Shown here piece after piece: positions 1 through 7,667 of a stretch of 64,000 nucleotides of DNA (position 1 is its first letter; each line of letters starts with the position of its first letter). The stretch comes from CAWALV01 sp963782965 (GTDB lineage Bacteria; Actinomycetota; Actinomycetes; Acidothermales; Acidothermaceae). The position numbers and the translations under genes are program-made. A model generated the notes under the pieces. That model saw only the letters and a list, made by a program, of their open reading frames with translations. It did no database searches and was not told the origin of the DNA. The DNA lies in assembly GCA_963782965.1 (NCBI GenBank), contig CAWALV010000006.1:434001-498000 (forward strand), in the 5' to 3' direction.

Positions 1-124
1 GACTGGTGGGCGGTACGTCGGGCAGTTCTGCGCGCAGCCCGCTGGTGGTCAGCGCGCGGTCGCCGAGGAACGCCTGTACGACGCGTAGCCGTACCGGATG
101 AAGGAGCAGGTCCGCACTTGCCAT
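1..124 (-). CDS. ArsR-like helix-turn-helix regulator, N-terminal part
   Basis: Partial gene running off the left edge; the ATG is the complement of 122-124 and 41 codons are visible. The N-terminus reads MASADLLLHPVRLRVVQAFL followed by a short helix and LRAELPDVPP, which is the winged-helix opening of a common actinobacterial ArsR/HTH_20 type regulator family (the HPVRLRVVQAF helix is characteristic). The effector domain lies outside the window. It is divergent from the gene starting at 195, and a perfect 12-bp palindrome sits between them, so autoregulation or control of the divergent gene is plausible (inference). Confidence 0.7.
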   Translation of the reverse strand, partial: MASADLLLHPVRLRVVQAFLGDRALTTSGLRAELPDVPPTS

Positions 125-154
125 GGCGGAAGCGTACCCACCGCCACCAGTCGT

Positions 155-166
155 GGTAACGTTACC
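155..166. promoter_or_regulatory. Perfect 12-bp palindrome, candidate operator
   Basis: GGTAACGTTACC is a perfect inverted repeat in the 70-bp gap between the divergent HTH regulator (start 124) and the small protein starting at 195. Its position fits an operator for the regulator. No footprint or paralogous site is visible here, so the role is inferred. Confidence 0.4.
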
Positions 167-194
167 GAATATGGGAACGATGGAGGGAGGACCC

Positions 195-533
195 GTGACA
201 CCAGCGCGTCGTCTGCACACCATCAGCGGGTCGCCGGCTCGTCTACGGTGGCTGGCTGCGTATGCCGGCGTGGCGCTTGTCGGCACCGTATGGGCACGCC
301 GCCGTGGCTACGGCGTCGGCGGCGACACCGTGGTGCGGTGCCGCCAGGGGCACCTGTTCACGACGTGGTGGATCCCTGGCGCATCGATCAAAGCGTTGCG
401 GCTCGGCTGGTGGCGCTACCAGTACTGCCCGATCGGACGCCACTGGAGCGTGATTACGCCGGTGCGTGTCGCCGACCTGACCGACACCGAAGCACACAAG
501 GCTCGCGAGCACCACGATGTGCGCATCCCCTGA
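195..533 (+). CDS. Conserved actinobacterial hypothetical protein
   Basis: 112 residues from the GTG at 195, chosen over an in-frame ATG at 123 because GGAGGGAGG lies just upstream and because the ATG would overlap the divergent regulator. One hydrophobic segment at about residues 15-30 is followed by a conserved-looking block VVRCRQGHLFTTWWIPG...ALRLGWWRYQ.CPIGRHW, with two Cys-containing half-motifs (CRQGHLF and CPIGRHW) that may bind a metal. Similar short proteins are widespread in actinobacteria, but I know no assigned function. Probably membrane-anchored with the Cys/His part cytoplasmic. Confidence 0.65.
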   Translation: MTPARRLHTISGSPARLRWLAAYAGVALVGTVWARRRGYGVGGDTVVRCRQGHLFTTWWIPGASIKALRLGWWRYQYCPIGRHWSVITPVRVADLTDTEAHKAREHHDVRIP

Positions 534-584
534 CCCGGCAGCCGGCGCACACCGTCTCCCCGACCTCAGTTTCCCCCGCTTCGC

Positions 585-800
585 ATGACCGCCAGCAGCA
601 TGCAGTTAGCCGTCGCCGCCGTATTCGGCGTTGTCGTGATTGCCGTCGTCGCACGCTTCGAACAGCGTTGCCTTCAGCAGTTGGCCGACACCCCCGACAA
701 CGAACTCGCCTTGTTCTCCCGGCAAGGCTGGATCATGCTCATCGTGTTCTTCATCCCGATCGGAGGAATGCTCTTCCTCTTACGTGGCCGCGGGCCCTGA
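585..800 (+). CDS. Small two-helix membrane protein
   Basis: 71 residues from ATG 585. Helix one covers about residues 5-24; helix two is in QGWIMLIVFFIPIGGMLFLLRGRGP. The second helix with its IPIGG...LRGR ending resembles the PLDc_N two-helix module found alone or before cardiolipin synthase domains, but the match is by eye and the substrate or partner is unknown. It follows the previous gene by 51 bp on the same strand and may be cotranscribed. Confidence 0.55.
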   Translation: MTASSMQLAVAAVFGVVVIAVVARFEQRCLQQLADTPDNELALFSRQGWIMLIVFFIPIGGMLFLLRGRGP

Positions 801-987
801 CCTGCGAACCGCGCCACCCTGGATCACTCCATCGGAGCGAGTACACCGCTGCCGCCGGCGGAGCTGAACCCGCGCCGATCGACGGCTTCGCGCGCCGATG
901 TCTAGGCGATCGAAAAGTTCCGGCGTTCTACGACGCACCATCAGACACGGCTACTTCGGGCGCATCAGCGCCGCCGGTGGAACTCTC

Positions 988-1149
988 GTGAACCCGAGCG
1001 CCGCCACCGGGGTGGCTGTCGTCGCCGACGCCGGCGCCACCGTCCCTGACTTGGCCTGGATCGCCGCCGGACTATTCGCCGTCGGAGGAATCCTGTTGGC
1101 GGCGGCGGTCGTGCTGATCGCCGTACCGATAGCGCGTGCCGGCCGGTGA
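988..1149 (+). CDS. Possible short single-span membrane protein
   Basis: 53 residues from GTG 988 (the frame is open from 898). The C-terminal half is one long hydrophobic helix, WIAAGLFAVGGILLAAAVVLIAVPIARAGR, ending in positively charged residues. No family recognised. GGTGGA lies a few bases before the GTG. Length and low complexity make this a weak call. Confidence 0.35.
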   Translation: MNPSAATGVAVVADAGATVPDLAWIAAGLFAVGGILLAAAVVLIAVPIARAGR

Positions 1150-1438
1150 CGAGAACTCGAAGCGCGACTTCGGCCGGCCGCACAGCCGGTCAGCCTGCGC
1201 GGACTTGTGAACGGCGATTAGCTGGTCGGAGGGATCGAGTTTGGCGCCAACCAAACGGCTTTGCTCCCATGCGGTCTTGAGCGGCCGCCCCAACTATCGC
1301 CCGCGATCACAGTGCCGCATGACCGCGGCGCAGGAGTGGCAGTACCGCTAGTCGCGGCGAGGTACACCCCAAGAACGAGCGTCCGCCGGCGATCCGGCCC
1401 TATCGGCACAGGGGTGGCCGACCGACGCCGGGTCGGGC
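1150..1438. other. Non-coding gap
   Basis: 289 bp between the end of the small membrane protein and the stop codon of rmuC. I see no convincing gene, RNA or strong hairpin; the open frames here are continuations of frames antisense to rmuC. Confidence 0.5.
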
Positions 1439-2746
1439 TCAGCCGGCTGCGTGGGTATCGGCGGATTGTTCGGGCAGCGAGATCAACAGGTCGGACGCCG
1501 AGGCGACGAGTTCGGAAGCCTGGACCTGCTTGGCGACCAGTTCGACCTGCTTCGGCGCATCGAGGTCGTCGGTGGTGACCTTGAGCTCGACGAGCTTGCG
1601 TGCGGTGACGAGCACCCGCCCTTCCAGCGAGGAGACGGTCTTGTTGTAGCTGTCGACCGCCGAGTTCAACTGGCGGCCGAGCTTGTCGACGTGGTCGCCC
1701 ATGGTGGCGAGCCTGCTGTACAGCTCGCGCCCGAGCTTCAGGACGTCCTGTGCGTTGGCGGCGAGGGCTTCCTGGCGCCACGAGTAGGCGACCGTACGCA
1801 GGAGCGCGATCAGCGTGGCAGGCGTCGCTATGACGACGTTCTTGGCGAACGCGTAGTGCAGCAATGCAGGGTCTTCTTCGAGAGCGGCGTTGAGGAACGT
1901 CTCGGCCGGCACGAACATCACGACGAACTCGGGCGTGTTGGGCAGCAAATCCCAGTACGCCTTCGCGCCGAGGCGGTCGATGTGGTCGCGCATGTGCCGA
2001 GCGTGCCGGCGCAGATGCTCGGCACGACCGGCGTCGTCAGGCGCGCCCATCGCGTCGAGGAAGCCGATCAGGGAGACCTTCGCGTCGACGACGACGTGCT
2101 TGCCACCCGCCAGTCGGACGACGAGGTCGGGGCGCAGCACGCCGTCGTCTGTGCTCGTGCTGGTCTGCTCGGTGAAGTCGCAGTGTTCGACCATGCCGGC
2201 GAACTCGATGACTTGCCGCAGCTGATGCTCGCCCCACGCGCCACGGGTCTGCGGTGCTCGCAGGGCCGCGACCAGCTGGGTGGTCTCCTGCTGGAGCTTC
2301 TCCGAGCTCTTGCCCATCGCCTCGACCTGCTGACGCAGCTCGCCGTAGGCCGTCGCGCGCTCCTTCTCGACGTCCTTCATCTGGACTTCGACCTTGGCGA
2401 GGGACTCCTTCAGCGGGTTCACGAGCAGCTCGATGGCCTGTTGGCGCTTGGCGAGGTCGCCATCGGCGACGGTGGTGAGCTGCTTCAATGTCTGCTGGGC
2501 AAGGTCGATGAAGGTGCGGCTGTTCTTGTGCAACGCATCGGAGGACAGCGCGGCGAACGTCTCACGGAGCTGTTCTTGCGTGATGCGCGACGCCTCGACC
2601 TCGCGAGCCGCGCCGGCGCGGGTGGCATCGAGTTCGGCCGTGAGGGCCGCCACGCGGGCGCCCGCCCGGGACTGGGAGAAGAGGTAGCCGACGGCGGCTC
2701 CGACGGCAAGTGCGAGAACCAGGGCCACAACCGAAAGTGCGTTCAT
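1439..2746 (-). CDS. rmuC: DNA recombination protein RmuC
   Basis: 435 residues from the ATG at 2746 (frame open to a TTG at 2776). An N-terminal membrane helix, ALSVVALVLALAVGAAVGYLF, is followed by a long Ala/Arg/Glu-rich coiled coil to about residue 180, then the RmuC domain with landmarks TRGAWGEHQLRQVIEFAGM, RPDLVVRL.GGKHVVVDAKV and FVVMFVPAETFLNAAL. RmuC family proteins are membrane-anchored, predicted nuclease-fold proteins that limit inversions and recombination at short inverted repeats. Family length and domain order are normal. Divergent from the acetyltransferase at 2819. Confidence 0.93.
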   Translation of the reverse strand: MNALSVVALVLALAVGAAVGYLFSQSRAGARVAALTAELDATRAGAAREVEASRITQEQLRETFAALSSDALHKNSRTFIDLAQQTLKQLTTVADGDLAKRQQAIELLVNPLKESLAKVEVQMKDVEKERATAYGELRQQVEAMGKSSEKLQQETTQLVAALRAPQTRGAWGEHQLRQVIEFAGMVEHCDFTEQTSTSTDDGVLRPDLVVRLAGGKHVVVDAKVSLIGFLDAMGAPDDAGRAEHLRRHARHMRDHIDRLGAKAYWDLLPNTPEFVVMFVPAETFLNAALEEDPALLHYAFAKNVVIATPATLIALLRTVAYSWRQEALAANAQDVLKLGRELYSRLATMGDHVDKLGRQLNSAVDSYNKTVSSLEGRVLVTARKLVELKVTTDDLDAPKQVELVAKQVQASELVASASDLLISLPEQSADTHAAG

Positions 2747-2818
2747 GGCACGCATGCTGCCAGGGGACCGCGACAAAACCGGTGCATGCCGCGCCGGGTC
2801 ACGACGTATTGTCGGCAG

Positions 2819-3370
2819 ATGTCGCCCCTCGAGCTAACCGTCGGCCCGCTTCTCATCCGCTCATGGCGGGAATCCGACGCCGAGCCGCTCGCCGCTGCGA
2901 TCGCCGCCAACCTCGACCACCTGCGGCCGTTCATGCCGTGGATTGCCGACGAGCCCCTGCCGATCGATGTACGGCGGGCCAAGATCGCGGAGTGGAACGC
3001 CGCCCAGGGCGGCGACCTCGTCGTCGGCGCGTTTCTCGACGGCGCGGTCGTCGGCGGGTCGGGCCTGCACAAGCGCATCGGGCCGCGCGGGCTCGAGATC
3101 GGCTACTGGGTGCACCGCGATTTCACCCGCCGCGGCATTGCCACGTCCACATCACGAGCACTGACCGACCACGCCTTCACGCTGGACGGCGTCGACGTCG
3201 TCGAGATTCACCATGATGTCGCGAACGTGGCGAGCGAAGGCGTCCCCCGAGCGCTCGGCTATCGCCGGGTCGGGGAGATGGCCACGGAGGTACGCGCCCC
3301 GGCCGAGACCGGCGTCCACGCGATCTGGCGGATCACCCGCGAGGAATGGACGACGAGCGGGCGGCCGTAG
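2819..3370 (+). CDS. GNAT-family N-acetyltransferase (RimJ/RimL-like)
   Basis: 183 residues from ATG 2819. The N-terminus LRPFMPWI and the block LEIGYWVHRDFTRRGIATSTSRALTDHAF are hallmarks of RimJ/RimL-type enzymes; RRGIAT is the acetyl-CoA pyrophosphate loop (R-x-G-x-A/G). Such enzymes acetylate N-termini of ribosomal proteins or small amines; the substrate here is unknown. It ends 11 bp before the GTG of ychF and could be cotranscribed. The frame is open upstream to 1451, antisense to rmuC, which is a shadow. Confidence 0.85.
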   Translation: MSPLELTVGPLLIRSWRESDAEPLAAAIAANLDHLRPFMPWIADEPLPIDVRRAKIAEWNAAQGGDLVVGAFLDGAVVGGSGLHKRIGPRGLEIGYWVHRDFTRRGIATSTSRALTDHAFTLDGVDVVEIHHDVANVASEGVPRALGYRRVGEMATEVRAPAETGVHAIWRITREEWTTSGRP

Positions 3371-3381
3371 ACTCGCGGGTT

Positions 3382-4467
<1,086 letters not shown>

Positions 4468-4508
4468 TCCCGTCCGTTTGCACAGGTCAGGGGCTTGTTC
4501 AGGCAACT

Positions 4509-4527
4509 TGGGCCGTCTGTGGGCCGT
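4509..4527 (+). repeat. Left 19-bp double motif, candidate integrase arm site
   Basis: TGGGCCGTCTGTGGGCCGT, identical to 10688-10706. Each copy contains two GGGCCGT heptamers separated by CTGT (11-bp period). It lies 45 bp inside the attL core, where arm-type binding sites of tyrosine integrases are expected. Confidence 0.6.
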
Positions 4528-4570
4528 GAGGGTTCGCGATCAGAGCCTCTTTCACTGACATCCTGTTGAC

Positions 4571-5317
4571 ATGGCCGAGAACGCGAGAGTGCGCCTGGCG
4601 CACACGGGGCGCCGCTCGCGCAGGTCGAGCATCGAGATGGATGGCGGGCTGATCACGCTGCGACTTCCGGGGGTGCTCGGCTCACGTCCGTGGTCGATTC
4701 CGGCGGCGCAGATCGGCGTGGTCAACCTGCGGAACCTCGACGACGCTGCCGAGCTATTGGATCAAGAGCCGGAGGCGGTCACAGAGGCGGTCACCGTTCC
4801 CTACCTCGCGACCAGCGCCCACCCCGGCGGACCGAACATCGCGCTGCTGTTTCGTGGACCGCAGCGAGTGCCTCACCTTCCGAGACTTGGAGGGACGGGT
4901 GTCCTATCGGCTCGGGAATCTCGATCACGTCGAGGGCTGTTCCTCGACGGGGTCGGCCTTCGGGCCGAGGATCCAGTTGAGGCAGTCATCGCGGCCATCG
5001 CCGAAGGCGCGGAACGAGTGCAGGATCCCCACCTGTGGTTCAGCGACCACCGTGCCACGATCCGGGATCCGAAGGCCCTGGCTGCTGTTGCGGTACATGA
5101 ACGGCGTTCCCGTGTCGCGGCAGTGACCATGATCGCGTCGGTCGTCCTACTGCTGGGGATGCGTTGGGCAAGCTCGCAGACCGATAGCTGGTGGCCGTTG
5201 CCATTTGCACTGGTCTCCGTGCTTTTGATCTTCGGAGTGCCCATCTGGATGAAGCGCAGGGAACGTCGCCTGAAGGCCATGCTGCGTTCCACTGGGACCG
5301 TCACTGATCCGGATTGA
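4571..5317 (+). CDS. Hypothetical membrane protein, PH-like N-terminal region
   Basis: 248 residues from ATG 4571; no clear ribosome-binding site precedes it, so it could be leaderless. The first 170 residues are soluble, with blocks such as LRLPGVLGSRPWSIP, NIALLFRGPQRVP and GVGLRAEDPVEAVIAAI seen in actinobacterial PH-like hypothetical proteins. Two membrane helices follow at about 180-198 and 210-230, with a basic tail MKRRERRLKAM. It lies between the left attachment site and the integrase, so it is probably cargo of the element; its 3' end overlaps the convergent integrase gene by 17 bp. Function unknown. Confidence 0.7.
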   Translation: MAENARVRLAHTGRRSRRSSIEMDGGLITLRLPGVLGSRPWSIPAAQIGVVNLRNLDDAAELLDQEPEAVTEAVTVPYLATSAHPGGPNIALLFRGPQRVPHLPRLGGTGVLSARESRSRRGLFLDGVGLRAEDPVEAVIAAIAEGAERVQDPHLWFSDHRATIRDPKALAAVAVHERRSRVAAVTMIASVVLLLGMRWASSQTDSWWPLPFALVSVLLIFGVPIWMKRRERRLKAMLRSTGTVTDPD

Positions 5318-6476
5318 GCGATCGGCCCCTTGGTCGAGGGACCAGGGCTTGGGTCTCCGAGAGCAGGGTGGTGGCCGCCTGGCGGGTGCGGTCCTCGGCG
5401 GTGGGCCACAGGTGGGCGTACGTGTTCAGTGTCGTGGTGGCCTTCGCGTGTCCTAGTGCCCGCTGGACGGTGACGACGTCGCAGCCTGAGGCGATGAGGC
5501 CTGAGGCGTAGAAGTGGCGGAGGTCGTGGAGGGTTACGCCCTCAACGTCGGCTCGGCGGCAGGCACGGCGCCACTGGTGGCCGACCGTGTTCTGGTGCGG
5601 CGGGTTGTCCGCGCCGGCGGCGAACAGCCAGCAGTCGGTCTGGCCCGCGGGGCAGTGGTCGCGGACGTGCTCGTCGAGCAGTTCTACGAGACAGGCAGCC
5701 AGGTAGACCGTTCGCTCGCTGCCGTACTTCGGGGCGCGGATCTCAACCGCGCCTTTCCCGGCGCGCTGGACTTGACGTCGTACGTCGACCGTGAGTGCGT
5801 CGTAGTTGATGTCGCCGGTCTTGAGCGCTGCGGCCTCGCCGAGGCGGAGACCCGCGAAGGCGGCCAGTGCGATGAAGGCCTGGAACCATGGTTCGGCGCG
5901 GTTGATGATGCTGGCGACCTGTTCCGCGGTCGGGAGTGTCATCGAGGCGGCTCGGCGTCGTACTCGCGGCAGGGCGATGTCGTCCGTGGGGTTCTGGACG
6001 ATGAGGTGCTCGCGCACGGCGGCGCGGAACACGGAGCGGACGTTGGTGAACCGGGTCTTGACCGTTCCCGGCGCGAGGCCTTTTGTGTGCATCCGCTTGA
6101 TCCAGCCCTCGACGTGCGCGCGGCGTATCTCGCGGATGGGTAGGTGGCCGAGGTCAGAGCAACTCAGGGCGAGGCGCATCGCGCGATCGGTGTTGCTCTC
6201 CCACAGCTGTCGACTGGCCCAGTCCTCAAAGAACTGGCTCAGGGTGATGCGGCCCGCGTCCGGGTCGACGTACGTGCCGCGCAGTTTGGTGGTCTCGACG
6301 CTGGCGAGGAAGCGCTCGGCGTCGACCCGGCGGGCGAAGCACTGGGAGCGCTCCTGGCCGCGCGGGTCGAGGTATCGGGCGCGCCAGCGGCTCCCGTTCC
6401 CGAAGCGGGGCGTGCGCACGCGCTGGCCGTTGACGACCTTCTCCCAGCGGTCTTCGATGTGTGCCAGCGTGCTCAC
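5301..6476 (-). CDS. int: Tyrosine site-specific integrase
   Basis: 391 residues. The N-terminal arm-binding region (about 1-65) includes RWRARYLDPRGQERSQCF; a SAM-like core-binding domain spans about 75-165; the catalytic domain follows with R211 (AGLRLGEA), K250, H317-x-x-R320 (HDLRHFYASG), H343 (LGHA) and the nucleophile Y353 (TLNTYAHLW). All catalytic residues are present, so it should be active. It lies 78 bp downstream of the excisionase gene on the same strand. The flanking repeats suggest that its target is the 3' end of ychF. Confidence 0.95.
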   Translation of the reverse strand: MSTLAHIEDRWEKVVNGQRVRTPRFGNGSRWRARYLDPRGQERSQCFARRVDAERFLASVETTKLRGTYVDPDAGRITLSQFFEDWASRQLWESNTDRAMRLALSCSDLGHLPIREIRRAHVEGWIKRMHTKGLAPGTVKTRFTNVRSVFRAAVREHLIVQNPTDDIALPRVRRRAASMTLPTAEQVASIINRAEPWFQAFIALAAFAGLRLGEAAALKTGDINYDALTVDVRRQVQRAGKGAVEIRAPKYGSERTVYLAACLVELLDEHVRDHCPAGQTDCWLFAAGADNPPHQNTVGHQWRRACRRADVEGVTLHDLRHFYASGLIASGCDVVTVQRALGHAKATTTLNTYAHLWPTAEDRTRQAATTLLSETQALVPRPRGRSLNPDQ

Positions 6477-6554
6477 CTCCGCTCCAACTACCGACGCTGA
6501 GGGCGTGGGCTGCGACGTGGCCAGACAAGGCCACGAAGTTGTGGATGACGGACG

Positions 6555-6749
6555 TCAGAACCGGAGCGGCGGACGTGACGGTTCGACAGTTCCGGCCGCC
6601 ACGAAGGCCTCGAGGTCGGACCGTTCGATGCGGATGTGGCTGCCGACACGGTGGAAGCGGATGCGGCGTTCGGCGACGAGGCGGCGGATGAACCGCTCGC
6701 CGGTGCCGAGGACTTTCGCGGCCTGCGGGACGTTCAGAAGGGTGTCCAT
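6555..6749 (-). CDS. xis: Excisionase-type DNA-binding protein
   Basis: 64 residues: MDTLLNVPQAAKVLGTGERF then IRRLVAERRIRFHRVG.HIRIERSDLEAFVA. This is the MerR-like winged-helix of the HTH_17/excisionase family (VPQAAKVLG helix, R-RIRFHRVG wing, R-I..SDLEAF). It is encoded directly upstream of int, so it probably controls recombination direction and may repress its own promoter. A perfect 20-bp palindrome and 12-bp iterons begin 14 bp upstream of its start codon. Confidence 0.88.
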   Translation of the reverse strand: MDTLLNVPQAAKVLGTGERFIRRLVAERRIRFHRVGSHIRIERSDLEAFVAAGTVEPSRPPLRF

Positions 6750-6762
6750 GCCCGCGAGCGTC

Positions 6763-6818
6763 GATCCGGGACGTCCCGGATCCCGTCCCGGACTACGTCC
6801 CGGATTACGTCCCGGATT
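6763..6818. repeat. 20-bp perfect palindrome overlapping four 12-bp iterons
   Basis: GATCCGGGACGTCCCGGATC (6763-6782) is a perfect palindrome. From 6771 the motif ACGTCCCGGA recurs with exact 12-bp spacing (starts 6771, 6783 with C for A, 6795, 6807). The array sits just upstream of xis and overlaps the stop codon of the DUF6933 gene. It is a strong candidate for a regulator- or Xis-binding array controlling xis-int. Confidence 0.7.
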
Positions 6819-7335
6819 GGTGGTGCGAGGGGGTTCGTGGGGATGGCAGGCCGATGAGCGCCGCGAGCTCCCGGTCCGGGCTGATGTGGCGCTTGTACAG
6901 CGGACTCATAGGCGTCCTGGCCAGGTCGACCGATAGGCTCTGAAGGTCGAGCTCGGGCTCGCCTGCCCGGTGATGCCCGGCCAGGAAGATGAACTCGTTG
7001 AGCACCCCGACAAGGCTTCGGCTCGCGGTCTTGGCGGTCACGAGGTCGTCCATCTGGGCCAGCTCTTCGTTGATCCAGGCGGCAGGTACCCCATGCCCTT
7101 CGAGTACCTCAGCCAGGGCGGCCGGGAAGCGAACGACCAGGCTTCTCGCCGGTGCGGCCGGCACGAGCACAGGTAGCAACGTCGCTTCGCTGACGAACAG
7201 CGCGACGTTCGGCCGCCACCGGGCAAGGGTTGCGTACCAGGAGCCCAGCCTCGTCGTCACCGGGTCCGCTTCGCCGGCAGGCTTCGGCGTCCCGACGTGA
7301 TCGAGGAAGCGCTGGGTTCCGTGGACGACGTACAC
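6805..7335 (-). CDS. DUF6933 family protein
   Basis: 176 residues from the GTG at 7335 (reading VYVVHGTQRFLDHVG). Landmarks of the DUF6933 family are LGSWYATLARWRPNVALFV, LLPVLVPAAPA, RFPAALAEVLEGHGVP, TANRS-like TASRSLVGVLNEF and SPLYKRHISPDRELAAL. The family is short, cytoplasmic and of unknown function. The open frame continues upstream to 7680 only through a Pro/Cys-rich translation of the G-rich repeat, which I exclude. Its stop lies inside the iteron array and xis follows on the same strand. Confidence 0.75.
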   Translation of the reverse strand: MYVVHGTQRFLDHVGTPKPAGEADPVTTRLGSWYATLARWRPNVALFVSEATLLPVLVPAAPARSLVVRFPAALAEVLEGHGVPAAWINEELAQMDDLVTAKTASRSLVGVLNEFIFLAGHHRAGEPELDLQSLSVDLARTPMSPLYKRHISPDRELAALIGLPSPRTPSHHQSGT

Positions 7336-7441
7336 GCCCGCAGCGTGCCATGTCGCTTGGCCGACGCCGGTCAGCGGCGGCCAACCACGGTCACCCCGGA
7401 CCAGAGGTCCAACTGTGTGACTGGGGCAAGGAGGGTGGCCA

Positions 7442-7557
7442 TGGAGGGCGGGGCAGGAGGGCGGGGCAGGAGGGCAGGGCAGGGGGGCAGGGCAGGAGGG
7501 CGGGGCAGGGCAGGAGGGCAGGGCAGGAGGGCAGGGCAGGAGGGCAGGGCAGGAGGC
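7442..7557 (+). repeat. G-rich minisatellite between divergent genes
   Basis: About 115 bp built of GGGCAGG/AGGAGGG elements; the distal part is a clean tandem array of GCAGGAGGGCAGG (13 bp, starts at 7510, 7523, 7536 and a partial at 7549), the proximal part a degenerate version. It lies between the DUF6933 gene (minus, from 7335) and the methyltransferase (plus, from 7668). Runs of three or more G make quadruplex formation on the plus strand plausible, and copy number could vary. Confidence 0.8.
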
Positions 7558-7667
7558 TCGTTGGGCACGCAAGGATTGGAAGGGCACCTTGATTCGAGTT
7601 CGAGACCTTATCCACAGTGCCGACGTGCCTAGCGGCGCAGGCGGTTCCCCCACGACACAATGGGTCG

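Noticed and set aside
1451..2818. Long plus-strand frame across rmuC leading into the GNAT gene
   Set aside because: Antisense to rmuC with clear family motifs; the GNAT gene starts at 2819.
4509..4527. 19-bp repeat as the core attachment site
   Set aside because: The longer logic fits better with the ychF tail as core: that repeat lies outside the 19-mers, matches a gene end, and keeps the reading frame. The 19-mers carry an internal double motif typical of arm sites.
4854..5126. Frameshift within the membrane-protein gene at 4571-5317
   Set aside because: The main frame stays compatible with related proteins over its full length (LLFRGPQRVP and then GVGLRAEDP).
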